From positions 6,135-70,134 of the forward strand of contig NZFO01000016.1 in the NCBI GenBank assembly GCA_002690705.1: DNA of 64,000 bases, written 5' to 3'. The position numbers were made by a program, and so were the translations under genes. Positions 38,938 through 46,623 of this stretch are shown here, piece by piece. This DNA is from Magnetovibrio sp. (GTDB taxonomy: Bacteria > Pseudomonadota > Alphaproteobacteria > Rhodospirillales > Casp-alpha2). How positions within the stretch are numbered: the first letter of the stretch is position 1; the number at the start of each line of letters is the position of its first letter. The notes beneath the pieces are model-generated. The model ran no database searches and was not told where the DNA came from. It saw nothing but the letters and a program-made list of their open reading frames with translations.

Positions 38938-39717
38938 TCAAACGACGTCACAAAGCCCTCCATCTACATTCAACGCTGCTCCTGAAATATAGCTCCCTTG
39001 GTCAGATGCTAAAAAACAGGCTGCATTTGCAAATTCTTCAGCAGTTCCCAACCTGCCCATAGGCAATGTTGCACCAATTTCAGAATAGAAGTCCTCCAAA
39101 CTGCGATTATTATTCTCCAACTCGTGTCGACGAACCCATTGCTCACTCTCTATGCGCCCAACCAGCAACGCATTGACCAATACATTGTCCGACACAAACT
39201 CTTTTGCCATTACTTTAGTCAACGCCATTCCCGCAGCTCGGGTCACTGATGTAGGGGCACCCTCAGCCGGCGGCACCTTAGCACCCGTATTCAAAATGTT
39301 GATCACTCGCCCCCATTTTCGCTTCCGCATTTGAGGTAAAGCTAAGCGACAGAGTCGAATTGCAGCAAAAAGTTTTAAATCAATATCGGCTTGCCATACC
39401 TTATCTTCAATATCTACAAATGGACCCCGTTGCGAAGACCCCGCGTTATTGACCAGTATATCAATACGTCCCATGACTGAAGTCGTATTAACAAATACGG
39501 CCTTACACCCGTCCGCCGTGGATACGTCGCCAACTATAGAATGCGCTTTTCCCCCCACTGACTCAATCATGGCCTTTGCATCCTCAAGATTTTTTTCTCG
39601 TCGAGCAACCAAAGTTACCTCCGCTCCAGCACTCACGAACCGTTTGGCCATTGCAAGTCCAAGTCCAACGCTGCCACCTGTAATCACAGCCTTTCGGCCA
39701 TTCATAGTTAAGTCCAT
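38938..39717 (-). CDS. SDR-family protein lacking the YxxxK motif
   Basis: 259-residue short-chain dehydrogenase/reductase fold. The cofactor loop TGGSVGLGLAMAKRF and ILVNNAGSSQRGP are normal. At the active site, where the family has Y-x-x-x-K, it reads APTSVTRAAGMALTK (about residues 153-167), with Thr/Ser for Tyr and Arg for Lys. The preceding Ser position is Asn or Thr in INILNTGAK. The C terminus GAALNVDGG is standard. AAAGGA lies 7-12 bases before the ATG at 39717, so the ATG 15 bases upstream, which contains that site, is rejected. Catalysis by the usual mechanism is doubtful. Confidence 0.85.
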   Translation of the reverse strand: MDLTMNGRKAVITGGSVGLGLAMAKRFVSAGAEVTLVARREKNLEDAKAMIESVGGKAHSIVGDVSTADGCKAVFVNTTSVMGRIDILVNNAGSSQRGPFVDIEDKVWQADIDLKLFAAIRLCRLALPQMRKRKWGRVINILNTGAKVPPAEGAPTSVTRAAGMALTKVMAKEFVSDNVLVNALLVGRIESEQWVRRHELENNNRSLEDFYSEIGATLPMGRLGTAEEFANAACFLASDQGSYISGAALNVDGGLCDVV

Positions 39718-40049
39718 CTTAGTTCCTTTCAAAAACCGAATTAAGAAAAATCAAAAATTCAAAAATCAAATTTGTCAAATTACCAATGAGTATGACAGCG
39801 ACGACCATAATTGTAAGTGAACAATGCCCTATCTCATCGAATGATCAGTAATCACGGAATCTTATCTCTTTAATTAAGACACTTACCTTTTAAATTTTTA
39901 TTATAATGGTTACATTGGCGAGTGGTGATTACTGACCAAAAAAGTGATTAAAGCCTTGAGATATGTCATCTCGAAAACGAGAGTTTGTCAGTAAATTTTT
40001 TGCTTTCTGAGGACCATTCGTATACGCTTAAAATTATGGTTTACATCTG
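39718..40049. other. Divergent intergenic region, SDR / PCuAC
   Basis: 332 AT-rich bases between two divergent genes, expected to hold both promoters. Its main feature is the pair of inverted 14-base elements at 39842-39855 and 39925-39938. No other ORF is supported. Confidence 0.5.
39842..39938. promoter_or_regulatory. Inverted repeat pair upstream of the PCuAC gene
   Basis: TGATCAGTAATCAC at 39842-39855 and GTGATTACTGACCA at 39925-39938 are inverted copies matching at 13 of 14 positions, 69 bases apart and 112 bases before the PCuAC start. They could be two operator sites for one regulator, or the terminal repeats of a 97-base miniature element. No clear target-site duplication flanks them. 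Confidence 0.5.
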
Positions 40050-40538
40050 ATGAAGACACAAAATCGTCTTACTATTATCTCTCTTATAGGGACCATTTGT
40101 ATCTTTCCACTGCAAATACACGCGGGATCTCAAATTTGGACCATCGGCAAGTTAGAAATAAGTAACGCATGGATACGGTCGACACCACCTAATGCGAAAA
40201 ACGGTGTTGGGTACTTGACCATCTCAAACCACGGTGAGCCTGATCAACTTATTCGAGCTGAGACAGCCGTCTCAAAAACCACGGAATTACACGCACACAC
40301 TTTTGACGGCGACGTAATGCGCATGCGTCAGATTCCATTTATCAATATTCCTATGGATGGCAACGCAGATCTCAAGCCCGGTGGCTTCCATTTAATGTTT
40401 TCAGACCTCAAGCAAAATCTCAACACTGGAGATACAGTCCAAGTTACCCTGTATTTTTCTAAAAAAGGCATCATTACCATTAAAATGCCAGTTTTAAAGG
40501 ACAAGAAAATGACACACAGTCAATACCATAAACACTGA
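40050..40538 (+). CDS. PCuAC-type periplasmic copper chaperone
   Basis: 162 residues with a signal peptide (cleavage near IHAGSQ, about residue 26) and a cupredoxin-like DUF461/PCuAC domain. The copper ligands are in TELHAHTFDGDVMRMRQ and GGFHLMFSDL, matching the family H-x(n)-M ... H-x-M pattern. A C-terminal HSQYHKH adds further possible metal ligands. PCuAC proteins deliver Cu(I) to cytochrome oxidase CuA or accompany Sco1. No Sco-like gene is in the window, so this is a stand-alone copy. Confidence 0.9.
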   Translation: MKTQNRLTIISLIGTICIFPLQIHAGSQIWTIGKLEISNAWIRSTPPNAKNGVGYLTISNHGEPDQLIRAETAVSKTTELHAHTFDGDVMRMRQIPFINIPMDGNADLKPGGFHLMFSDLKQNLNTGDTVQVTLYFSKKGIITIKMPVLKDKKMTHSQYHKH

Positions 40539-41867
40539 CTTTTTTTAGTATTTATGTGATCTCCCCAACCAGATTAAGATTGACGACTATTAGTGTCGTT
40601 CGTCTGGCTCCCTCCGGCTTCTGAGAGATAAGTATGGAAATCGAGAAGATTCAAAAAACTAAAATTAGAAAATGCCAAGGGTAGCCCTTTAGACCCGACA
40701 GTAAAGCTGTTCAAACAAGCTGATTAGATAATTTCTATACACTCAAGGATCTATTTCCCGCAGACAATTGAGCCTGAGATCGGGTGTGCGTTGGTTCGCT
40801 CCTGAAAAATCGGGCCTTACGTCTCTGTTCATAATCGAAATGCTAGTCTATGTGGAATAGATCGGTTTTTATTAATCCAGACAGATCTCAAATTAATTAT
40901 TATCTTTGATGTTTTGTATTTAAGAACATAAGATAAAAAATCCCGCTGGGTATTGGTTATCGAAGCGAATGTTCCAATAAACCCAATCTACGGCTTAGAG
41001 GAGAGAACGATCTCTACCTAGCTACATGGCTTCACCAAATGGTATTTGAAGAATAACGGGATATAAGCCAAAGTTGAGTTTTTAAGGGGCATTGGGAGCT
41101 AAACTTGTTAAGGGACTGGCAAAAGCCGCTATTGGAATCACGGAAACAGGTTCAACTATGCTCACTCATGGCCTGAGGATAGTATGAGATATTTTGGATG
41201 CCCAGACAGTTTTTTGCGAATAAAAAACGCTGTGGCAGATAACTGAAACCCCGAAAATATTCAACAAATCGCTTTTTTTAATACAGCAGACCTGCGGACG
41301 CGCAACATAATTTTACTAAAAATCAATTTAAAAGACTATTATTCAAAACCTATGTCATTAGTTCTGCCCAGCCTCCATATACCGCTTGTAAATCTTCTAG
41401 TAAACAATGGCTGATCCGCGTTCGAAAAAATAGTCAACCCCCATCAAGTCCGAGCACTCATCCCGAAATTAAAGCTCCCGAGTGCTTGAGGAATTTTGGA
41501 GGTTGATCAAAAAAAATATGCAAGGGTATTTCCTCTCTTGCCCTCAATAACGGTCACTCATTCGTGGCATCGATTATTTACATCTCTATTTTTCCTGACA
41601 TCGTTTTCGCAGAAATTTCTTCAACCACCAACCAAAAAAATATGCAGTTATGATCTACCGCTACGGCGGCTAACGTCGTAATAACTCGCCCGCAAAATTG
41701 AGAAATATATGGAACCTCAAAAGAGAGAAATTGTCTGACAGACCGGACTCAACTATTGAGTAATGGCGGGTCCTACGGGCCCTTCCTCTCTTGCCAACTA
41801 TACAGACTGAGAGTTTTGTTTATGATCATCACCAACATCAATAGCGCAGCTACGCTTGGTTCTGACC
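40539..41867. other. 1.3-kb region without a supported gene
   Basis: 1329 bases with only short ORFs (longest 61 codons, no homology recognised) and frequent stops. Several stretches have coding-like composition, such as the frame near 41095-41188 reading AKLVKGLAKAAIGITETG, but they are too short to identify. No tRNA, RNase P RNA, tmRNA or signal-recognition RNA signature was found. A small GC hairpin (41768-41773 with 41777-41782) lies about 90 bases after the CoA-transferase gene on the minus strand and may help terminate it. Confidence 0.45.
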
Positions 41868-43055
41868 TTATATAATTCCTCTCGCCCGAAGGTCTGCAAT
41901 CGCATCTGCATCGAATTTTAATTCCGATAATATATCATCCGTGTGCTCTCCACTCTCTGGGGTAGGCATCCCAGTTTTTGGCTTATAACGACTAAAATTT
42001 ATCGCTTGCCCAACCAAATTCATTTCTCCCAATACTGGGTGACGAACAGGATGCTGCATATTAACGTGTTCAACTTGTGGATCACTAAACACCTCATCAA
42101 TACTATAGATCGGCCCACATGGGACACCGGCTTCAGTCATTACATCAATCCACTCTGCCGAGCTCTTGGTAACTGTGTACTCCTCAATCTGCGCATTGAC
42201 CGAATTTCGGTTCTCAGATCGAGCCCTCCCAGTCGCATAATTCGGATGATCATGCATATCCGGTGCGTCCAAGACGTCACAAAGTCTATCCCACATAACA
42301 TCGCCAGCTGCCGCAATATTTATGTGTCCATCCTTCGTTTTAAAGACACCGGTCGGGATTGACGTTGGATGATTATTCCCAGCCTGAGGCGCTACGTCAC
42401 CAGCGATCAACCACCTGGCAGCCTGAAAGTCCAGCATGGCAATCATGGCTTCCAATAGCGAAGTATGTACCCACTGCCCCTCTCCCGATACTTCCCGCTC
42501 AAGCAATCCAATCAATATAGCGATAGTCGTGTAGTTACCTGCTGTTAGATCAGCTATCGGTATACCAACACGAACAGGTCCCTGTCCGGGCAGACCAGTT
42601 ACCGACATTAACCCACCCATACCCTGAGCGATTTGATCGAAGCCCGGGTGTTGAGCATATGGCCCACCCTGGCCGAACCCAGAAATACTGGCTAAAATGA
42701 TCTTAGGATTAATAGCTTTCAAACTCCTATAATCGATCCCCAATCGGCCTTTTACATCTGGACGATAGTTCTCAACTACGACATCTGCATCAACTAGTAA
42801 CTTCTTAAAGATTTCAACACCCTCTTCCTCCTTCAAATTGAGACTGAGGCTACGTTTGTTGCGATGAATATTCTGATAGTCGGGACCATTACGCGCACCC
42901 CCCATACCACGGGACTTGTCTACTGCGGTGGGCGCCTCAATTTTTATAACGTTCGCGCCCCAATCTGCCAGATGTCGCACTGCCGTGGGCCCTGAACGGA
43001 CACGCGTGAGGTCAAGAATGGTAAAACGGCTCAAAGGACCATTGTAATTGGACAT
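41868..43055 (-). CDS. CaiB/BaiF-type CoA-transferase (second copy)
   Basis: 395-residue class III CoA-transferase, clearly a different lineage from the one at 32-33 kb. It shows LTRVRSGPTAVRHLADWGANVIKIE, NIHRNKRSLSLNL, the catalytic Asp region IPIADLTAGNYTTIAILIGL, SGEGQWVHTSLLEAM and a C-terminal ILSELKFDADAIADLRARGII. GGGGGGAA-type sequence lies just before the ATG. It diverges from the TPP-enzyme gene across a 327-base region, so both may serve one pathway of acyl-CoA or keto-acid metabolism. Substrates unknown. Confidence 0.9.
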   Translation of the reverse strand: MSNYNGPLSRFTILDLTRVRSGPTAVRHLADWGANVIKIEAPTAVDKSRGMGGARNGPDYQNIHRNKRSLSLNLKEEEGVEIFKKLLVDADVVVENYRPDVKGRLGIDYRSLKAINPKIILASISGFGQGGPYAQHPGFDQIAQGMGGLMSVTGLPGQGPVRVGIPIADLTAGNYTTIAILIGLLEREVSGEGQWVHTSLLEAMIAMLDFQAARWLIAGDVAPQAGNNHPTSIPTGVFKTKDGHINIAAAGDVMWDRLCDVLDAPDMHDHPNYATGRARSENRNSVNAQIEEYTVTKSSAEWIDVMTEAGVPCGPIYSIDEVFSDPQVEHVNMQHPVRHPVLGEMNLVGQAINFSRYKPKTGMPTPESGEHTDDILSELKFDADAIADLRARGII

Positions 43056-43382
43056 AAATTCCCCCCAATAAATTACAGAGATAAAATTACCATACCTTCA
43101 AATATCTGCCAACGAAGGCACATCAGGTTCAACCATGTACAACGATAAAGGGTTTTACTGAGGCAAATAAATATACGCAATTGGCGCATTTAAATCCCAC
43201 ATAAATTCGCGATGCGACATTATTGGCGTTTGATGACCAATACCGACCACGGTATCAATGATGGACTAGGGTATACTGGCTTCTTTTTATTTTTTGGCTT
43301 TTTTTGATACGATACCCGTTGTGAGTATTTTGATACTCTGCAAAATTTGAGATGGAACAAGGCTTCGAACGGAGGCAGCAAA
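43056..43382. other. Divergent promoter region, CoA-transferase / TPP enzyme
   Basis: 327 bases between divergent start codons. It contains the repeat and palindrome at 43302-43338 near the TPP gene, and the GGAGG ribosome-binding site at 43371-43375. No ORF is supported. Confidence 0.5.
43302..43338. promoter_or_regulatory. Palindromic operator-like site upstream of the TPP enzyme
   Basis: GAGTAT (43323-43328), four bases, then ATACTC (43333-43338) forms a perfect inverted repeat 45 bases before the GTG start. The nonamer TTTTGATAC occurs twice (43302-43310 and 43328-43336), 26 bases apart. The layout suits a dimeric repressor or activator site; no regulator gene is adjacent. Confidence 0.45.
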
Positions 43383-45047
43383 GTGGAAAAAGGACATAAT
43401 TTTCTCACCGGTGGTCAGGTATTAATTGACTCTCTGGTCATTAATGACGCGAACATGGCGTTTTGCGTTCCCGGAGAGAGTTATCTGAGCGCATTAAATG
43501 CCCTATATAATGTGCCAAGTATACAACTAATTACCTGCCGACATGAGGGTGGAGCGGCCATGATGGCCGAGGCCTTCGGTAAACTAACCGGCAAACCCGG
43601 ACTGTGCTTTGTAACTCGAGGGCCGGGTGCTACTAATGCATCAAGTGGCGTGCACGTGGCGTTTCAGGATTCAACGCCTTTTATTCTTTTCGTCGGTCAA
43701 GTAAGCCGCACTATGAGAGACCGCGAAGCCTTTCAGGAGATTGATTATCGTCACATGTTTGGTTCAATGGCCAAATGGGTCGCAGAAATTGATTACGCGG
43801 AGCGTATTCCCGAGTATATCAACCGCGCCTACCATACGGCGATGGCTGGCAGGCCCGGGCCAGTTGTGTTGTCCATACCCGAGGACATGCTGGACGATCA
43901 GGCCCCCGTACCTGCACTAAGCCCAGCACACCGTATTCAACCAGCCCCGCACACCCATGAAATAGAAGAGTTACGATCACGTTTCTTAAAGGCCAAGAGC
44001 CCGATGATTCTTCTCGGCGGAAATTTTTGGTCGCAAACCGCAGTCGACAATGTTCAAGTTTTTGCAGAAGTTAACCATCTTCCTGTTGCATGCGCTTTTC
44101 GATGTCAGCACCTATTTAACAATGAACACCCAAACTACGCCGGCGATGTTGGTATCGGAATCAACCCAAAATTAGCAGAGCGAATTTCAAAGACAGATCT
44201 CCTTGTCGCTATCGGAACCCGATTAGGTGAGATCACTACATCTGGCTACTCTCTTTTGCGCGCACCCATTCCTGAGCAAGACCTTGTGCACATCTATCCA
44301 GGCGCGGAAGAATTGGGTCGCGTTTACCGCCCAGTATTAGCAATCAATTCAGGAATGACTACCTTTGCCCAAAACCTTAGGGAAATGGGGTCCATAAAAC
44401 CCTCGTGGGCAGAGAGCGCTCAGCAAGCACATGCTGACTACCGAATGTGGAGCGAACCTACAAAAGTACCGGGTGGTGTCAATCTTGGAATTATTGTGCA
44501 TATGCTGAGAGAAGCAATGGAAGACGATGCGGTTGTTACAAATGGTGCGGGAAATTTCGCGAGTTTTTTACACCGCTTCTACCGCTACCGCAATTTCAAC
44601 ACTCAGTTAGCACCGACGTCCGGATCTATGGGGTATGGGGTGCCAGCCGGAATCGTTGCAAAAAGTATATATCCAAACCGCTGCGTCGTAACGTTGGCCG
44701 GCGATGGTGATTTCTTGATGACTGGCCAGGAATTAGCAACAGCCATCCATCACGGCATCAACGTTATAATACTGATCGTGAATAACGGGATGTATGGCAC
44801 TATCCGCATGCATCAAGAAAAGAGCTTTCCTGGCCGCACCATAGGCACGACTCTCTCTAACCCAAATTTTCAACTTCTTGCCTCAGCATACGGAGCCCAT
44901 GGAGAGTTAGTCACATTAACTGAAGACTTTCCCGCTGCTTTTCAGCGAGCAAAAAACTGCGGCAAGCCTGCTCTCATAGAACTCAGAGTAGACCCTGAGG
45001 CTATTACACCATCCACGTCACTCTCAGAATTTCGTGCCAGTGAGTAG
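43383..45047 (+). CDS. Thiamine-diphosphate-dependent enzyme, acetolactate synthase-like
   Basis: 554-residue three-domain ThDP enzyme. The N-terminal domain carries the activating Glu in CRHEGGAAMMAEAFG and GPGATNASSGVHVAFQD. The central domain includes SPMILLGGNFWSQ and TRLGEITTSGYSLL. The C-terminal cofactor motif is GDGDFLMTGQELATAIHHG with NNGMYGTIRMHQ. It fits the broad acetolactate synthase/benzoylformate decarboxylase family. The FAD-site context and a small subunit are missing, so biosynthetic IlvB is unlikely. GTG at 43383 is preferred because GGAGG lies 8-12 bases upstream. Confidence 0.88.
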   Translation: MEKGHNFLTGGQVLIDSLVINDANMAFCVPGESYLSALNALYNVPSIQLITCRHEGGAAMMAEAFGKLTGKPGLCFVTRGPGATNASSGVHVAFQDSTPFILFVGQVSRTMRDREAFQEIDYRHMFGSMAKWVAEIDYAERIPEYINRAYHTAMAGRPGPVVLSIPEDMLDDQAPVPALSPAHRIQPAPHTHEIEELRSRFLKAKSPMILLGGNFWSQTAVDNVQVFAEVNHLPVACAFRCQHLFNNEHPNYAGDVGIGINPKLAERISKTDLLVAIGTRLGEITTSGYSLLRAPIPEQDLVHIYPGAEELGRVYRPVLAINSGMTTFAQNLREMGSIKPSWAESAQQAHADYRMWSEPTKVPGGVNLGIIVHMLREAMEDDAVVTNGAGNFASFLHRFYRYRNFNTQLAPTSGSMGYGVPAGIVAKSIYPNRCVVTLAGDGDFLMTGQELATAIHHGINVIILIVNNGMYGTIRMHQEKSFPGRTIGTTLSNPNFQLLASAYGAHGELVTLTEDFPAAFQRAKNCGKPALIELRVDPEAITPSTSLSEFRASE

Positions 45048-45519
45048 TTAGTTTAAGAAATCTACACAAATTATTGCGTTAAACCCTTCTTATCACAAAA
45101 AATATATGATCATAGGTGAACGCGCCATATAATCTCTCAATGTTAGGTCCGATACCTATGCATCACAGATATCCCGGCTATTGCCCAAATATGACATGGT
45201 TGAAGTATAGTTTGAGTGCAAAAAAAATATGATTTAATCGGCCTAAGACACTCCTGCATTGCCATCGAAGCAAGATCAGGTCCAGCTATCATTTGAAGCT
45301 TATCTGCAGCGGGTCAGTCGCGAGGATTCCAACGTTTATAGCGTTACAGATAGGGTAAAGCCTTAGTCTCATAACATTATACACCTGCAAAATCGAATAC
45401 AGTGATCATTTGTGGAACAGTATGATATCTGCTCCTCATTACTGTAGTTTTAAAAACTATATAGAGCTTCTTTCAAATACCTGAGCAAATAATCGTTTAA
45501 TAGGACTAGATTTATCTTT
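45048..45519. other. Non-coding gap before DUF1491 gene
   Basis: 472 AT-rich bases without supported ORF, repeat or RNA. It presumably includes the promoter of the DUF1491 gene. Confidence 0.45.
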
Positions 45520-45858
45520 ATGAAAACAATACGCATTAAAACTGAAATCTGGATTAAGGCACATCTTCGTGTTTGCGATAGAAACCTCTTGCCAGCTGTT
45601 ATAAGGCGACGGGGAGACCCGGATGCGGGTTCGATCTTAATCAAGTTAGATCGCTTAGATGGCACCTGCGTCATTCTTACCCGATGCCAAACCGTTGATG
45701 GTGAGCAAGCTTGGGTCAAAGCATTTGGCGAACTAACCTCATTAGATATAGATGGTGAAGCGTACATCGCAAAACAGATTGCCCTCGACCCAGATATCTG
45801 GTTACTTGAAATAGAGGACCCTAACGCAAAGTATGAAATAGACGGGGTTCTTATCTGA
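45520..45858 (+). CDS. DUF1491 family protein
   Basis: 112-residue protein of a family largely restricted to alphaproteobacteria; function unknown. The family core is evident: IRIKTEIWIKAHLRVCDRN, PAVIRRRGDPDAGSILIKL, and a C-terminal IALDPDIWLLEIED. It has no signal peptide or membrane helix, so it is probably cytosolic. No strong ribosome-binding site precedes the ATG. A very short ORF overlaps its stop codon. Confidence 0.88.
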   Translation: MKTIRIKTEIWIKAHLRVCDRNLLPAVIRRRGDPDAGSILIKLDRLDGTCVILTRCQTVDGEQAWVKAFGELTSLDIDGEAYIAKQIALDPDIWLLEIEDPNAKYEIDGVLI

Positions 45859-45998
45859 TGATCTCGGATTTGTTCTTATATGAAGTATCGGTAGGTTTTT
45901 TCGAGGACGCGGAAAAGGCGCAACCATTTCGTAATCGCTTCCAGCCTATATGTCCCAATACAAATTCGATCAGACTTTATCTATCCGTAAACAGATAA
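45858..45998 (+). CDS. Possible 46-codon ORF coupled to the DUF1491 gene
   Basis: The stop of the DUF1491 gene reads TGATG, whose ATG opens a 46-codon frame beginning MISDLFLYEVSVGFFED. No family is recognised. The stop/start overlap suggests translational coupling, but the sequence could equally be the truncated start of a decayed downstream gene. The rest of the gap to 46145 shows nothing further. Confidence 0.3.
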   Translation: MISDLFLYEVSVGFFEDAEKAQPFRNRFQPICPNTNSIRLYLSVNR

Positions 45999-46145
45999 AA
46001 ACTGCTAATCTCAATTGCACAAAGGAGCATGATACTCCAATACTTGTGCAACAAGTTGGGCCCGCAACGAGGAAACACTTGATCTAGCATCTTCATTAAA
46101 ATTAAAACGCATTTGTAGGAGCCTAATGAGCTAGCGGTTCAATTA

Positions 46146-46445
46146 CTATTCCGTGCGATGAATTAGATGGTAACCAAAGCTCGTTTCTACAGGGCCAGAA
46201 ACTTCGCCAACTTTCAGAGCAAAAGCGGCTTTTTCAAACTCCGGAACCATAGCCCCTTTTCCAAATGATCCCAAATCACCCCCGCTTGCACCGGACGGAC
46301 AATCGGAGTTTACAACGGCAAGATCGGCAAAATCTGCACCGTCTTCAATTTCTATCTTAAGATCTTCGATTTCTTTAAGGGCGGCTTCCTTCCCCTGCTT
46401 ATCTATCGAGCGAAGAATATGGGCGGCGCTAATTTGATCTGACAT
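46146..46445 (-). CDS. Parvulin-type peptidyl-prolyl isomerase (PpiC-like)
   Basis: 99-residue single-domain rotamase without signal peptide, so cytoplasmic like E. coli PpiC. Signatures are AAHILRS at the N terminus, CPSGASGGDLGSFGKGAMVPEFEKAAF in the centre and GPVETSFGYHLIHRTE at the end. It catalyses cis-trans isomerisation of Xaa-Pro bonds. The frame continues 84 bases upstream, but GGAGAG 5-10 bases before the ATG at 46445 and the family length fix the start. Confidence 0.92.
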   Translation of the reverse strand: MSDQISAAHILRSIDKQGKEAALKEIEDLKIEIEDGADFADLAVVNSDCPSGASGGDLGSFGKGAMVPEFEKAAFALKVGEVSGPVETSFGYHLIHRTE

Positions 46446-46623
46446 GAACTCTCTCCAAACAAAGTCGTTTAACGGGTAATCGAGCGTTTCGCAGGAAATT
46501 CTTAGATCATGAGCTACAGACACATTCAAGACCCCCTCTTTTAAGCGACTAGCCGCTATGCTAATAAGTTGTCTCTAAATCCTTAATCAAGATGTGATCC
46601 GATGACATGGGAAAAGAAAGAGT

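Noticed and set aside
41095-41340. Possible tyrosine-recombinase relic (HGLR-like sequence) in the 1.3-kb gap
   Set aside because: Only one four-residue match in a frame broken by several stops; other catalytic residues cannot be placed.
41496-41681. 61-codon ORF in the 1.3-kb gap
   Set aside because: No ribosome-binding context, no family resemblance, and composition like the surrounding non-coding DNA.
43383-45047. Oxalyl-CoA decarboxylase assignment for the ThDP enzyme
   Set aside because: The N-terminal and central segments resemble acetolactate-synthase relatives more than Oxc; only the neighbouring CoA-transferase suggests oxalate metabolism.
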